Program-made: the position numbers and the translations under genes
From: Melieria omissa
Taxonomy: Eukaryota; Arthropoda; Insecta; Diptera; Ulidiidae
Length of the DNA: 64,000 nucleotides
Direction: 5' to 3'
Assembly: GCA_963971225.1 (NCBI GenBank)
Contig: OZ020270.1
Location: 20,663,557-20,727,556, forward strand
Notes under the pieces: generated by a model
The model's database searches: none
Seen by the model: the letters and a program-made list of their open reading frames with translations, nothing else
What the model was told of the DNA's origin: nothing
In this document: in pieces, positions 45,199 through 55,538 of the stretch
Numbering within the stretch: the first letter of the stretch is position 1
How the letters are laid out: each line of letters starts with the position of its first letter

Positions 45199-45616
45199 TG
45201 TTACGCCGCCTTCCCGTACACGCTCTGTTACGCCGCCGCGACGAGTGATCAGGCAACGCCGTCGCGTAGCTGTCGTCGGCGCGGGGTTTCGCCTTCTTCC
45301 TTTGCACGCTTGACTGTCATCGCCATCACAACTGACGGATCTTTCTTTTCCGCTGAAGAGCTTCTGACACGTGAACGTAAAACTTTAGAACTTAAAAATC
45401 ATACTGAAATTTGAATCTGTGAATTTTTGTTCTTTAATTTTGAATCTTTGTGAGTAGCCATAAATTTTGCATATTAGTGGAAACACAAGTGTAAGAAATA
45501 CATTCCTGTAAAGGGTACGAATATCTTAAAAATAAATTCAATTGCAGATTTTAGCCTGCTTGCCAAACGTCGGCTGAAAATACTGTTTCACTTTTATGCT
45601 CACGCTCGTGCTCACA
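45199..45616 (+). repeat. 3' LTR of the young BEL element
   Basis: 418 bp, identical as read to 38936-39353, followed by target copy CTATG (45617-45621). Confidence 0.93.
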
Positions 45617-46199
45617 CTATGCTTCACTTCGCTTCTGACACAATCCCAAATCGCCAAAGAGACGCCATCTTACCATTTTTCACAACTCAGCATCGGAGTC
45701 CATTAAACAGCTCATCCTTTTCGAGAAAATCCCGGAGTTCTCAAGATGAGTCATCTTCCGTCACCTCGCGAAGACGAAAAAACCGCCCTGTGCAGTCCCT
45801 TAGCACAACGGTTAAGGAAATAGCCCCTCGCCCCATGTCTAAATCTAGACAGTTTGGGCACACCGAAGCCGAAGCGCAACCCCCGCGCAACATTCATCCC
45901 GAGTCAGCTGCACGATGTAGACGACGACTGCAGGGATCCCGCTGGACTCACTCTCCTCGCCTCGACAGCGCATTTCGTCCACTTGCCAATCAGCCCCACC
46001 CTCGAGACAGCAGCTACAGCCAACGGAGATCTGAGCCAAGACTTCAGACCAGCAAGCCGCGCGAACACCGAGTTCGGACCCTCCTTCCACGAGCCATCCA
46101 AACCCTAATGGACCTCCGGGGGTCCCATCAATGCACGAGTGCATCCGGCCCCAGGATCTTTAGATCGCTAACCACTGCCCGCCACGCAGTTCTTAGAAA

Positions 46200-46524
46200 T
46201 TAATATTGGTCAATAATATTGTCCTGTGTTTGTACATTTATGTGTTTATATGTACGGATGGCAACCCTGGCCATCCCGAAGGGAGCTTGCGCGGCCGGCA
46301 AGCACTCGAAGTACGAACTCCGGCGACTTAACATCATCGAACCCCGACCCCCATAAAACCTAACTTCTACATATATATATATATATACCAACAAACATTC
46401 AAGATTTAATAAAACATTACACAAAAAAAACCGACACAAAACATTTACTTCGTTTAATTTCAACACGTTTGCGTGGACATAGCTCTACTGAGTTTAATCA
46501 CAATTTGACCCGCCCTAATATACA
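46200..46524. other. Region after the BEL gag remnant, possibly a 3' LTR piece
   Basis: Contains an (AT)n run (46371-46387) and an AATAAAAC signal near 46408, which would suit an LTR or 3' UTR, but no matching partner was found upstream. Confidence 0.4.
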
Positions 46525-47216
46525 CTCTGTTGCAAAATTATACGAACACTCAAAAATCGTCAATAAGTCGATAGCCAAGATATATTAAAAAAAAATGTCT
46601 TCTATGAATATTTGAGAAGATCAAGGGAATATATTTTTGCGAACTAAAAGTGAAGTAGGTGTAATAATTACTTTCAGAAAAGAAAAAATACTGAAATGAC
46701 TTGTTGCAAAATTATACGAACACTACAATTTTTAACCTAAAAGAAAAGAAAAATTAAGAAAGTGAGAGGTTTTTTATCTTAGTAATTTATTTGGCACCCT
46801 TTTGTTTAATTAGTTCAAAAATTCCTTTTTATCATACTTTAAAACAAAGTTTGTAATAAATTTTTGTCCAGGTTGGACTACGCTTCTAAATTTTATATTT
46901 GTAACTTGTCAGTTCTATTGAATTACCGATTTACGGCATAAATCCGGCGAACCAATATACCCCAAATATTTTCCATGGGGTTAAGTTCCGGCGAACACGC
47001 TGACCACTCCAGAACACGTACGGATTTCGCCCTCAACCATGCAATTATTTTCTTGCTAGTGTGTATGGCTGCGTTATCCTGTTGGAAACACCAGTTTCTT
47101 TTTCGTTGCGTTGAGGAAATGGATGGGACTGCTTTGACGGACTGTTATGTAGTCGGAAATTTTAATCCGGCAGGAACAAAACTGAAGGTACAAAGTTTGC
47201 TCTGCAGTAAACGCAA
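46525..47216 (-). mobile_element. Tc1-like element, copy 1, 3' half only
   Basis: The left end CACTCTGTTGC follows a TA (46523-46524). TGTTGCAAAATTATACGAAC occurs at 46530 and again at 46702, the IR/DR arrangement of two direct repeats in one terminal repeat. The minus strand then encodes the end of a Tc1 transposase: FQQDNAAIHTSKK (second D) and CSPELNPMENIWG (third acidic residue, E), about 47095-46960. The frame is broken further upstream. It is truncated at 47216, where a LINE begins. Confidence 0.85.
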
Positions 47217-48280
47217 CGCACTTGTCCCAGTCAGGAAACGTACTGACTGGGACAAGTTTAAAGCAGTCTTCACGAGATCTCTTCCAGCTGAAGGCCCTCA
47301 AAAAATTGGATCCACTCAGCAACTTGATAAAGCGGTATCATCCCTCACCACTGCCTTTAAGGTCGCCACTGCAGAGTCATGCCCTGCGAGAGTCCTCTGG
47401 GGCAAAACCAAGCCCAAGTGGTGGTCTTCTGAGGTGGCTGTACTGAGAAGGGACTGCCGCAAACTTTCTAATCGTGCTAAAACGACAAACAACTGGACTG
47501 AGTATAAGGATAAACTTAGACTCTTCAAAAAAGCGGTGAGATCAGCAAAGCGCTCCTCCTGGAGACAATTCTGCCAGGATATAGGCAGCAACTCAGAGGC
47601 TAGTCGCCTGCGCAAGATCCTCGCTTCCTGCCCGTCAGTCCCTGGCTTCCTACAAAGGGAAGACGGCAGCTGGACATCGTCTAGTCAGGAGACCATAAAC
47701 TCCTAATAGACACTCATTTTCCGGGCAACAGTTTCTTTGACGCTGGGGCCCATAAGCCCATAGATAAGCTTCCCTGTTTGCCACGCAATACCAGCGGACA
47801 GGACATAGTTAGTAGCGAAAAACTACACTGGGCAATAGATAGCTTTCTGCCCTTTAAATCTCCAGGCTCTGATGGTATTATTCCAGCTGATCTGCAAAAT
47901 ACATCAAGCCTGGTGATACCATGGCTCTTGGAAATCTTCTTAGCCATTTTTCATTTGGCTTACATCCCATCCATATGGACTGAAGTCAATGTGATCTTCA
48001 TTCCCAAGGCTGGGAAATTCTCTCATTCCAAAGCAAAAGACTACAGACCAATAAGTCTGTCCTCTTTTCTCCTTAAAACCCTAGAAAGGCTCATTGATAT
48101 CTATATTAGGGAAAAAGTAGGTCATCTACTTTCCCCTAATCAGTACGCTTACACAAAGGGCAAATCCATAGAGACAGCTCTCCACGCACTTGTGCAACAA
48201 ATTGAATACTCCCTACTCTACAAGGAATTCACTCTGGTGACCTTCCTTGATATTGAGGGAGCCTTCAACAACATAATTCA
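47217..48280 (+). pseudogene. LOA/Jockey-type ORF2 fragment: linker and start of reverse transcriptase
   Basis: Encodes KRTDWDKFKAVFTRSLP, ESCPARVLWGKTKPKWWSSEV and RSSWRQFCQDI, the conserved segment between endonuclease and polymerase in these LINEs. A frame change near 47700 is followed by FKSPGSDGIIPADLQ, AKDYRPISLSSFLLK and motif A TFLDIEGAFNNI (about 48240). The rest of this polymerase is absent. Confidence 0.8.
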
Positions 48281-49260
48281 GTCGGCCATTTCAAAAAACC
48301 TTTCCACAAAAAACCATATATCCATCCTTTCGATTGACTTTGAAAAAGCATTCGAAAGGGTTGGTATCCACGTTGTTCTACAAAAACTGCACGAGCTTAA
48401 AATCGGCAAAAAAATGTTTACCTACATCAAATCATTCTTAACCAACCGTAAGATCCGCTGCAGAGCGAATAACATTTACTCAAAAACTTACCCTCTCTTC
48501 AATGGTATACCACAAGGTTCACCATTGTCAGTAACACTATTTTTAATTGCCTTTGACGATCTAAGCAAACTCCTCTTAAACCACAAAACCATCAGTCACT
48601 GCCTTTATGCAGACGACCTGTATCTAGCTTGTAACAGTAAAGACACTAACAAAATTGGTGAACATTTCGAAGATGCAATATCAACTATTAATAGCTGGTC
48701 ACAGAACTCCGGCGCTAAGATCTCTGTAAACAAATGCAAACACCTACATATCTGCCGGAAACACCACTGTAACCCTATTAGAATTCAACACAACTCCCAT
48801 ATAATCGAAAATGTATTAAATTTAAAAATTTTAGGATTAACTTTTGACTGTAAAAATACTTTTAGAAACCACTGTTACCACCTAAGAACAAGCCTAGCTG
48901 CCAGACTAAGCATTATAAAATACCTATCATTTAACAAAAGCCACATGCACACAAACACCCTCCTCAATGTAACCCGACTAACCATATTATCAAAAATTGA
49001 TTACGGTCTAGCAATTTACGGGAAATGTGCAAAATCCGCGTTAATGCAAATCAAGAGCCCGTACCATGCAGCCATCAGATGCAGCCTCAGAGCATTCAGG
49101 ACGACTCGTACAGACAACCTATTAGCAGAGAGCGGCTTTTTCTCAATTGAAGAACGGATTCAATACATAAGATACCGCCACACTCCGAAAATCTACGTCA
49201 ACAACCACTCAATCCTCCAAAGCGAAATTCAATTGCTTAAACAACGCAAACGGCCATTAA

Positions 49261-49903
49261 CCCATTTTTTACCGCCGTGTCTTTAAAGACACGGCAACTT
49301 TGAAAAATTCTGAAAATAACTGTTTCCAACGCATATTAAATATTTTTACATAATCGGATAGCTACATTCATTGGCTTTGAAACTGCGAACAACTATTTCC
49401 GAATTTTAGGGTTTCACTTAGTGTATAACTGGTATAAACAGGACCACCTTTTTTAAGGGTTCTAAACATTTTTTTTTTTTTAATACAAAATGAATTTTTG
49501 TTTTTAATAAAACACTTAATACTGCTTACCAAAAAAACAAAGTTGACATACAAATTATGAAACTTTCAGTTTTGTAAAGTTTTAAGCGTGTTCTAACTTG
49601 ATTTATTTTGATGTGTCCTTAAAAACACGGGAATCGCATTATATTCAACTTTATCCTTGGTTGCAACTACTTTCGATGCGTAGTTTAAAAGAAACAGTAA
49701 CTGAAACTTGAAAAATGTGTAACTTTCCGAATTTGGCTCACGTATTTTGCCAGCGTGTCTTAAAAATCACATCTGCTCAAGCCCAAAAAAATTTTTTTTT
49801 TTAAATTTTTGAAAGCAGAAATGACATACGGAGGCTCTAAATAGGCTGTATTATGAAAATTTTCAAAATCGGTCCACGGGATCTAGGGGCGGTAAAAAAT
49901 GGG
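49261..49903. mobile_element. piggyBac-type MITE (643 bp)
   Basis: TTAA on both sides (49257-49260, 49904-49907) and perfect 16-bp inverted ends CCCATTTTTTACCGCC. A perfect 20-bp palindrome CCGTGTCTTTAAAGACACGG lies at 49275-49294, and related GTGTCTTAAAAA motifs lie near 49613 and 49755. It has no transposase sequence. It interrupts the LINE ORF, which continues after it. Confidence 0.93.
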
Positions 49904-50660
49904 TTAAGACACGCGTCTGGGCTCAGCAACGTCTTCGATCTAGCAACACGAACAGGGACTAACATCATCCCAATACCAACCCCAAACTTAAAACATCCGC
50001 CGTGGGCACTTCAGGAAACGTCTTTTATCGGGCGCCTCACATCTTACCGGAAACAAACAACAGCTGGATCCTCATACATGCAGCTCTATAACGAAGCAAT
50101 TGACCCACTCATAAAAAAAAAATTGGAGACTACTATTTACAGACGGCTCGAAGAGCAATACAGGAGTAGCCTTCGCAGTAGTAGAGGTGGATGGAAACGT
50201 ACAAGCACACGGGATTCTTCCGACGGTTGCAACGGCATTTGATGCCGAAGTACAAGCTATACTAGCAGCCCTTCGAATAGTTAAATCCAGCAAGACCAAA
50301 TCTATCATATGCACCGACAGCATTGCTGCATTCGAAGGAGCAAAAAACGTTGCCAATACATCCGAACCGATTACAGCAATAAAACAACTAATCATACAAC
50401 TAGGAAGCATAGTGAAACTTATGTGGGTTCCAGGTCATGTTGGTATACCCGGAAATGAGCATGCTGACCAAGCAGCGAAATCAGCGACAACAGCTCCACT
50501 AAATACATTTATGCCTTTCTCAAACAAATTCGTATCCAAATTGGCCTCTCAACAAATATATCTCAAAGCCGCTGCAGACTGGTCAACAATCAACCACCGC
50601 TACAAAAACATAAATCCTAACAAAGCTCCAATTAAACTCCCGTCTACAACATCAACAGTA

Positions 50661-51079
50661 AGGTGGGTCGAAAAAAAAATTTTTTGTTGTCACCACCTAA
50701 AAATAAAATTCAGAGTGTTTAATGACTATTTGGAAAATATTGCGATTCTGAGGTAAGCCAATTGTGAGCGGTTTTGCTTCAAAAATACCTCTAATTATTA
50801 TGTTTTTTGGGTGTAACTTTTTTGTTGTTGGACATTTTCGAATAATTTTTTTTGGTTAGATAAACCTTCAGGAGTTCTTGGATTGCACAAAAATTTATTC
50901 GAAAATGTCCATCAACAAAAAAGTTACACCCAAAAAACATAATAATTAGAGGTATTTTTGAAGCAAAACCGCTCACAATTGGCTTACCTCAGAATCGCAA
51001 TATTTTCCAAATAGTCATTAAACACTCTGAATTTTATTTTTAGGTGGTGACAACAAAAAATTTTTTTTTCGACCCACCT
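50661..51079. mobile_element. Fold-back element: 419-bp near-perfect palindrome
   Basis: Arms of about 187 bp (50661-50847 and 50893-51079) are complementary with about one mismatch and surround a loop of about 45 bp. Ends are AGGTGGGTCG. TA flanks both sides (50659-50660, 51080-51081), which fits a Tc1/mariner-mobilised MITE. A transcript would form a long hairpin. Confidence 0.93.
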
Positions 51080-51539
51080 TAATCAACAGCCATGAACAGA
51101 TGCTTCGTCCGCCTCAGGTTAGGCCACACCAACATCACACACGTATACATACTAAAAAACGAACCGCAACCAACCTGTAAATTTTGCCGCAACTTCCCAC
51201 TAACAATTACCCATATCCTTTCAGAATGCCCCTCACTTAATTCTCTCAGAGCTTCAGTATTCCAAACGCGTAACCCCCTAGAACTACTTAGAGACCCCAC
51301 AGATAAAAATATACGCCACACATACTCCTTTCTAAAAAAAATAAATATCCATAATCTAATCTAATAAATATTTATATTAAAATATATCTATATATTAATA
51401 AATATCCATAATCTAATCTAATAAATATTTATATTAAAATATATCTAACCGGAAGCCGATAGCCTTGGCAGCTAGTGCTCCATTAATTATAATTTTAATT
51501 ATAATTAATAATAAATAAATAAATAAATAAATAAATACG

Positions 51540-52760
51540 GAAATGACTTGTTGCAAAATTATACGAACACTACAATTTTTAACCTAAAAGAAAAGAAAAA
51601 TTAAGAAAGTAAGAGGTTTTTTATCTTAGTAATTTATTTGGCACCCTTTTGCTTTAATTAGTTCAAAAGTTTGTAATGAATTTTGGTCCAAGTTGGACTA
51701 GGCTTCTAAATTTTACACTTGTAACTCGTCAGTTCTATTGAATTACCGATTTTCGGCATAAATCCGGCGAACCAATACATCCCAAATATCCCATGGGGTT
51801 GAGGTCCTGCGAACACGCTGACCACTCCAGAACACGTACGGATTTCGCCCTCAACTATGCAATTATTTTCTTGCTAATGTGTATGGCTGCGTTATCCTTT
51901 TGGAAACACCAGTTTCTTTTTCGTTGCGTTGAGGAAATGGATGAGACTGCTTTAACGAACTGTTATGTAGTCGGAAATTTTAATCCGGCAGGAACAAAAC
52001 TGAAGGTCCAAAGTTTGCTCTGCAGTAAACGCACCCCAAACCATTAAGCTACCACCTCCAAAATTTCTGGACAAAATTTTCGTTTTTTTCTAATGTCATG
52101 CTAATACCCATTAAAACCATCTGGACCATCCATATTAAATTTCTTTTCATTCGAAAAGATTATCTGCATAACAAAATTAAAGGATAATTTGGGAACCAAA
52201 CAATTTTTTAAGTTATTTACCGAAGTCCTGTCAGTTCATTGCTTTTTTCAGCAAACTGCATGCTAATGTCCTTGTGACGCTTCAATAATCGTGACGCAGA
52301 CATAATTTTTAAGCGTTTGATGTAATCAGCGCGTTTGATTGTCCTCCATACCGTTTGGCGACTTACCGGGGATGAGGAAAGCGTAACTAGAGAGCGGAAG
52401 CTTTTTGATATGTTGCTTGCTGTCCTCATTATTTTTCGTTCATCCCGTTCACTTAACTTTTTTTTCCTTCCTTGTCCTTTTTTGTAGTCGTACCTATCAG
52501 GATTTTTTAAAAAAGTTGATACAAGCAAAGAATATGAAGTAATATAGAACGCGCATGTGGGCACAAAAGTGTTTTCGGTTGCTATGATGCGAGCGGGAAG
52601 AGCGAAGCGTAGGCATTTGAGAATGTTAAGTTCATAACATTTTCTGTTAGATTTTCGTAGGACAACAGCAAAAAGCAATGTTATTGTTCGCAACGGCTTC
52701 ACTCGTGTACATTGAAATGGTTTTGTTGCAGCGTAGTGTTCGCTCAATCATTTTTTGCAT
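51540..52760 (-). mobile_element. Tc1-like element, copy 2
   Basis: Starts just after the LINE tail at a point matching 46692 of copy 1, so the outer repeat is missing. TGTTGCAAAATTATACGAAC is at 51549. A diverged inverted match (AGTGTTCGCTCAAT...TTTTTTGCA) at about 52735-52760 marks the other terminal repeat. About 500 bp (51540-52034) match copy 1 with several percent differences and one gap. Confidence 0.8.
51740..52500 (-). pseudogene. Tc1-like transposase, decayed
   Basis: On the minus strand an N-terminal helix-turn-helix region (NPDRYDYKKGQGRKKKLSERDERKI, SRQTVWRTIKRADYIKRLK, about 52505-52280) is followed by a degraded middle with FGGGSLMVWGAF (about 52060-52025). The DDE end has NAAIH and the NPMGYLG region near 51790-51900. 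Several frame changes and stops separate these parts. Confidence 0.78.
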
Positions 52761-53454
52761 GTATGTTTCTTGATCTTGTTTGCCGAATCGCAAGCAAAGA
52801 GCAAACAACGAACCAAAGCATCGTCATCATCGTTTCAACGAAGATGACTCGGGATTCGCTAATGTTTTTGTTGTTGTCGATTATTGTGTGTATGCTTGCT
52901 TGTGTTGCCAATTGCCAGGTTTGCTGCCCAAATTGCTATCATATTTCTATCAATCGAATCTTTGTGGTGTATGGCTTTTTGATGGCCAACGCTTTGATTG
53001 ATTTTAAAATTTGGTGGTTGATCCCAATTTAAAATGTTTACAAATATTTTTACGTGGCTTAATATATTAGTTTATAATATTAATATTAGTTTATATTTTC
53101 ACATGGTTGATTACAAGTTTGAGAATATGGGAAAACTACGAAAAAAAATTAATTGATGGCTATATTGACTTCAAAACTCAAAATAATTAGATACGTGTTT
53201 TAATTTTTTTTTTAAATCGAAATCTAACGGAAAAACCAAGGGTTAAAAGATTGTATAGACAAGCATAATTTAATAGGTCTATTGACTTTCAATATGTCGA
53301 AAGCACTACTAAAGCACTAAATAAAGAAATAAATAATAAGACAAGTATTTTGTCATATGACAAATGTGATTTAGGAATGCCTACGTTTAAAAATAATATA
53401 AATGTTCTGACCCTAAATTTACAATATAAGATTTTCTTATTTTAGTTCTTTTAA
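52761..53454. other. Unassigned DNA, no gene seen
   Basis: Short frames at 52712-53032 are hydrophobic but match no known protein. AT-rich to 53450. TTAA at 53451-53454 is the target copy of the next element. Confidence 0.4.
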
Positions 53455-54424
53455 CCCTTATGTGTGTGATGGGGTACCCGGGTACCCAAATCACTTTTAT
53501 ATCGAAATTTTATACACTTGCGGATAACCTAGAAAGATGAATCTTCATGACAACTCCCAAAATGGTATTCTGTCTTCATTTTCGGGTGTTTAATTCCATT
53601 TATTTTATTTTGGAGGGTGTGGCGCAACATTTTACTTTTTACACCCTTACCCGTGTGCTGGGGTACCCGGGTACCCCAATACATTTTATATGGAGTTGCA
53701 TAGATTTTTCCTGTAAGTAAAACTTTTTAAAGTTAATAATTTGTTATAAAACAATTTTATCAACGAGAACAATCACTCAATCGATTTTGAGGAAATTAAA
53801 AAAAATGATTTTGGTTATATAAATTCTGAGATGGTCAGTTTCTATGCAACCCGCAGGCTAGGCGTCAGAGGCTTCTATTGCTGCGTCGACAACTGATGGA
53901 ATATGTTCATCTTCGCCTTAGGAAATGGAAAATTCTTCATCACTTTTACTTTCGTACATTATTTCTTGAATTTCGGTTGAGATAAATCTTTCACAACGAG
54001 CTCTTGCTGAATAAGAACTCATTTCAGAAGTTGCTCAGATCTTTCACAATGCAATTGAAACTAATTACTAATGATTAATTAATTTGTTACAAAGTTCAAA
54101 TGTAAAAAATTTCCGCGGGGAATGACCTTCCATTGAAATTTACAGCAGCGTATGAATGGTGTTCCCCTTTTTATGAAAGCGGGATCCGAAATTGCACAAA
54201 AATTCATTACTGGAAATTAAAAAACAAGTTTGGAAGTCATCTTTTGTAACAAGGGAAATCCCAAAATGTACTTTTATATTACTGAGAGCTTTAAAACTAA
54301 GGAAAAACAGTAAAATTTCATACAGTGCGAACAAAAAGTGAGAAATTTTCATACAATTTGTACTGGGGTACCCGGGTACCCCATCACACGGGTAAGGGTG
54401 TTTTTTTCCGCACACACACTGGGG
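53455..54424 (-). mobile_element. piggyBac-type deletion derivative (970 bp)
   Basis: TTAA flanks (53451-53454, 54425-54428) and inverted ends CCCTTATGTGTGTGATGG and CCCCAGTGTGTGTGCGG (partial match). The palindrome GGGGTACCCGGGTACCCC occurs near both ends (about 53473 with one end base changed, 53654, 54365). A short remnant of a transposase N-terminus lies on the minus strand. Confidence 0.8.
53860..54022 (-). pseudogene. N-terminal piggyBac transposase remnant
   Basis: ATG at 54022, then MSSYSARARCERFISTEIQE and an acidic stretch, typical of piggyBac N-termini, then a TAA at 53920-53918. Readable sequence continues to about 53860 (GEDEHIPSVVDAAIEASDA). The catalytic domain is absent. Confidence 0.65.
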
Positions 54425-54575
54425 TTAAGTAAGCATTATATGTGGGCAGTAAAAAAAGTTCCAAAGAACGGGACGGAAAATTATTACGGGCTACTAAAAA
54501 CGTCTTCCTTTCTTTCCAATTTCCCTTTTTAATTGTCTTTTGTGATTACTTTTTATTTATTTTTTATTGCCTGTA

Positions 54576-54850
54576 GCGATCATATAGGTCACCACGCCAG
54601 CCATATTTTATTTTCTTTTCTATGATTATGCGCACACTACAGTCGGCAGTGAGTTCAGAAGCAATATGGAACGCCGTGCAGGCTTATAGAAGAAGAACAA
54701 AAGCCAGCCGCCAGAAAATATAAATCGTTTTACAATTTCAGCATTTCGCCAGCGCAACAACAACAACAACAGCACACCGTCCTCATCTCCCAATCATCCC
54801 ACGCCGCAGCAGTGTGCTAACGCAGACTCGCTGCAGTGAGCGCAACCAAA
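54576..54850 (+). repeat. Dispersed repeat, copy 2 (inverted relative to 735-1012)
   Basis: Matches the minus strand of 735-1012 with scattered differences, including CAACAACAACAACAACAG and GCTGCAGTGAGCGCAACCAAA. The GTATGTTTATTTTCTTTG motif follows at about 54862, without the roughly 130 bp present in copy 1. Confidence 0.6.
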
Positions 54851-54939
54851 AGCAAGCCTTCGTATGTTTATTTTCTTTGCTTCTACTCACATGTTACGCC
54901 GAAGTTACAGAGATTTCTGCTGTTATAGCCTATTTCCAC

Positions 54940-55065
54940 CGGGCCTTAAATGCATTTAACGCTTAAATGCATTTAACATCGCATTTAAATGCTCTAATTC
55001 CCATGCAATTGTTTTTGTATCAAAGTGAGTTAACTCACTTTCAAAACTGAGTTAACTCAGTTTTG
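54940..55065. repeat. Cluster of short palindromes
   Basis: TTAAATGCATTTAA occurs twice (about 54947 and 54963) with a third partial site, then GTGAGTTAACTCAC (about 55026) and CTGAGTTAACTCAG (about 55047). The spacing suggests a terminal repeat of an unrecognised transposon or a protein-binding array. Confidence 0.6.
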
Positions 55066-55538
55066 CCTTTTACAGACGTCTAACAGAATATGTTATGTTA
55101 AAAGCTGGAGCAATTTTGACAAATGTACAAATTTTGATAGCATGCTTTTCGGCGCTGCAAGGGCCGTACGAACACAAACAAAAAAGGGGATTCGAATTGC
55201 GTTCGGTGTGGAAGATTTTTTGCTAAGACAATTACTTTTTACTGCATTTTTCGCAAAAATACATATCGTCTGTCATAATCAAAGTCAAAACTTCTATTAT
55301 TTGCCAATAATAAATGCTGAAAATCAAAAACGTGAAACTTCTAACTAGCCCTCTTGACATTAAAAATTCATACAGCTCTGGTATCAATCAGCTGACAACT
55401 TTCATAAATGAAATAAACATTGACAAATGAAATAAATTTTCACAAATATGAAAACGCAGACATTCCTAGACTGTTGAGAAGGAAAGCGAATTGGTTTTCT
55501 TGCAGTAGAGGGGCTACAAGAAACCATACATACGTATA
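55066..55538. other. Unassigned DNA before element C, no gene seen
   Basis: A 68-codon frame at 55142-55348 has no recognisable domain. The last bases before the LTR are TACGTATA, an alternating pyrimidine-purine target of the kind gypsy-group elements prefer. Confidence 0.4.

Larger units (their letters stand above)
38936..45616 (+). mobile_element. Young BEL/Pao element with identical LTRs and a deletion in RNase H
   Basis: 418-bp LTRs TGTTACG...GCTCACA (38936-39353, 45199-45616) appear identical, with a 5-bp target duplication CTATG (38931-38935, 45617-45621). It is inserted in the zinc-knuckle region of an older BEL gag. The interior encodes one long gag-pol frame broken once. Primer site not recognised. 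Confidence 0.93.
37717..46199 (+). pseudogene. gag: BEL/Pao gag remnant, split by a younger BEL element
   Basis: Segments 37717-38935 and 45617-46199. The start is ATG 37717 (MPIQKSFEQSHDLS). The frame moves by one near 37925, and a TAG at 38327-38329 interrupts a frame that otherwise runs to 38935. A DUF1759-type capsid region (FRDMFSAVYINHPKLTSAQKLYHLR, about 38178) is followed by Pao-type zinc knuckles CPVCSAAHALKLCSKF and CSQCQKQHH (about 38745-38930). The second segment continues from the knuckle and becomes S-, R- and P-rich. There is no protease or polymerase behind it, so this copy is gag only, or deleted. Confidence 0.8.
48281..51364 (+). pseudogene. I-clade LINE ORF2: reverse transcriptase, RNase H, zinc finger, broken
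   Basis: Continues in frame from the LOA-like part. ILSIDFEKAFERVG (a second motif A, about 48330), GIPQGSPLSVTLFLIAFDD, CLYADDLYLAC (YADD box, about 48605) and KISVNKCKHLHICRK lie before the MITE at 49261. After it come WALQETSFIGRL and an RNase H domain (TDGSK near 50130, AEVQAILAAL, CTDSIAAFEGA, WVPGHVGIPGNEHADQAAK to about 50480), with a frame change near 50110. After the fold-back element the end encodes RLRLGHTNITHVYIL and a CKFC...HILSEC zinc finger (51110-51230), with a stop at 51362. RNase H in ORF2 is characteristic of the I clade. Confidence 0.85.
47217..51535 (+). mobile_element. Chimeric LINE: LOA-like 5' part joined to I-clade 3' part
   Basis: The first about 1.06 kb reads as ORF2 of a LOA/Jockey-type element. 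From about 48280 the sequence becomes an I-factor-like reverse transcriptase, RNase H, terminal zinc finger and an AT-rich 3' end with a (TAAA)n tail (51512-51535). It carries a piggyBac-type MITE (49261-49903) and a fold-back element (50661-51079). Tc1-like sequence lies on both sides. Confidence 0.8.

Noticed and set aside
34053..46525. Shared TATATTAGGGCGG motif at 34053 and, inverted, at about 46512 as ends of one large element
   Set aside because: The match is only about 15 bp, and the sequences between belong to unrelated elements. Not enough to call termini.
46692..52034. The Tc1-like flanks as a roughly 500-bp target-site duplication of the LINE
   Set aside because: The two flanks differ by several percent and an indel of about 30 bp, and LINE duplications are normally far shorter.
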